DNA from: a bacterium
Lineage (GTDB): Bacteria; Auribacterota; JABMQX01
NCBI GenBank assembly: GCA_030691545.1
Contig: JAUYEE010000233.1
Coordinates: forward strand, 1 to 52,154
Direction: 5' to 3'
DNA: 52,154 nt
The notes beneath the pieces were generated by a model that saw nothing but the letters and a program-made list of their open reading frames with translations, was not told the DNA's origin and did not search any database. This document shows, in pieces, positions 51,502 to 52,154 of the stretch. The position numbers and the translations under genes were made by a program. Each line of letters opens with the position of its first letter. Positions within the stretch are counted from its first letter, which is position 1.

Positions 51502-52154
51502 CTAACTGGGAGGGGGCCACCAGTAATCCAGACGGAAGCAGGCGGCCATTTGGAGGGCCCAGAAGATGATGGGGCGATTTTGTCGAAGCTGGGGCTTGAG
51601 GTTGCGGAAGACGAAGCAATGGAAGACAGCGTGGGCGATGAAGAGAATGAGCCAGACAGCGAGGATGGCGTTGGGGTGATGGTGGAAGTAGTGGTCGGCG
51701 TGCCAGGAGTTGACGATTTCATTGAACCCCTGGTTTTCGATTTGCCAGCGGGCGTGACCGAAGCGAACGACGGAGGCGGTGGGGACTTGTTTTTGAGACA
51801 GCGTCGTGACCCAGGTCCAGTTGTGAACCTGAACGGAGGGGCTCCATTTCTTGCCGACGCGTTGTCGCGCGGTGGTGGACTCTATGGAGCGAACCACGCG
51901 CACCGGATGGTCCAGGCCCGTCCAGGAGGTGAACCCCTCCACGTCCCACTGCTCGAAGGTTGTTTGGCCCTTTTGGACAATGAAGGGCTTCTGCTGGCCG
52001 AACAGAGCTTCGGCGTCCACGAGGAGGTCGCGATGTTCGTCTTTGAGAACCATGATGGCCTCCTTGCCGTGCCTGCGCAATAGTCTGATGACGGGGGCCT
52101 GGGCGTACAGGGCATCGCCGGTCAGAATGTCGAAGCTGCGGGGGAAACGATGCA
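51502..52154 (-). CDS. DDE transposase, C-terminal part (continues beyond the window)
   Basis: The frame is open from the window edge (52154) to the stop at 51502, giving about 217 residues. It reads SFDILTGDALYAQAPVIRLL, where the Asp of TGDALYAQ is a likely second catalytic acid, then IMVLKDEHRDLLVDA, and later RWQIENQGFNEIVNSWHADH with the Glu of the third catalytic position in WQIENQG. The end is hydrophobic (AILAVWLILFIAHAVFHCF). It belongs to the IS4-like superfamily; I cannot place the subfamily. A TTG at 52080 could be mistaken for a start, but the protein clearly extends upstream. It is the only mobile element seen in the window. Confidence 0.8.
   Translation of the reverse strand, partial: HRFPRSFDILTGDALYAQAPVIRLLRRHGKEAIMVLKDEHRDLLVDAEALFGQQKPFIVQKGQTTFEQWDVEGFTSWTGLDHPVRVVRSIESTTARQRVGKKWSPSVQVHNWTWVTTLSQKQVPTASVVRFGHARWQIENQGFNEIVNSWHADHYFHHHPNAILAVWLILFIAHAVFHCFVFRNLKPQLRQNRPIIFWALQMAACFRLDYWWPPPS

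Overview
The window looks like chromosome from an uncultured, GC-rich, Gram-negative heterotroph rich in exported carbohydrate-active enzymes. The gene families fit the Planctomycetota / Hydrogenedentota / Sumerlaeota / Verrucomicrobiota sphere: DUF1080 proteins, Tat-exported Gfo/Idh/MocA dehydrogenases, choice-of-anchor Q beta-helices, FG-GAP propellers, DUF5060 glycosidases and Memo fused to a PqqD-like domain. kdsB implies Kdo and therefore an LPS-type outer membrane. No ribosomal or other phylogenetic marker is present, so the phylum is an inference.

Layout. 0.4-5.3 kb: a 1619-residue secreted multidomain glycan-binding protein with its own terminator. 5.6-9.0 kb: a MarR regulator with a palindromic operator, then two tandem exported CE1-like esterases. 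9.4-17 kb: a heparinase II/III-type lyase, a 1000-residue beta-helix protein on the other strand, and a DUF1080 plus Tat-Gfo/Idh/MocA pair suited to periplasmic 3-keto-glycoside chemistry. 17-22 kb: small accessory genes. These are a nucleotidyltransferase with a tiny overlapping partner, a SEC-C protein, a Tat aldo/keto reductase, a lipoprotein mutarotase, and a toxin-antitoxin pair whose PemK/MazF-like toxin carries an amber stop. 22-25.3 kb: a four-subunit 2-oxoacid:ferredoxin oxidoreductase operon (G-D-A-B order) with palindromic repeats in two of its spacers. 25.8-34.3 kb: an FHA protein, an ArsM arsenite methyltransferase, a double DUF1080 protein, an FG-GAP propeller, a DUF5060 glycosidase behind a Tat xylose-isomerase-like protein, and an exported serine beta-lactamase-like hydrolase. 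34.4-35.7 kb: a two-helix membrane protein with paired His/Cys motifs, then tRNA-Val and tRNA-Asp.

36-46 kb is the most unusual stretch. It holds a membrane-anchored O-methyltransferase, an APC amino-acid permease, a 40-codon membrane fragment, a glycosidase-like beta-propeller fused to a complete M14 metallocarboxypeptidase, and a Tat-exported gamma-glutamyltransferase. On the opposite strand lie a second propeller fused to a serine beta-lactamase-like domain and a PfkB kinase. Together these could form an extracytoplasmic system that strips sugar and peptide from glycopeptide or peptidoglycan-like material and imports the amino acids. That is a hypothesis. 46.3-51.3 kb is a tight overlapping operon reading glycerate kinase, kdsB, pyrG and a PqqD-Memo fusion. 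The window ends inside a DDE transposase.

Several intergenic spaces carry two kinds of short palindromic repeat. Good sigma70-like promoters precede the marR gene, the heparinase-like lyase, the first DUF1080 gene, the nucleotidyltransferase, the isomerase, the His/Cys membrane protein, the tRNAs, the methyltransferase, pfkB and the glycerate kinase operon. No CRISPR array, rRNA gene or prophage was found.
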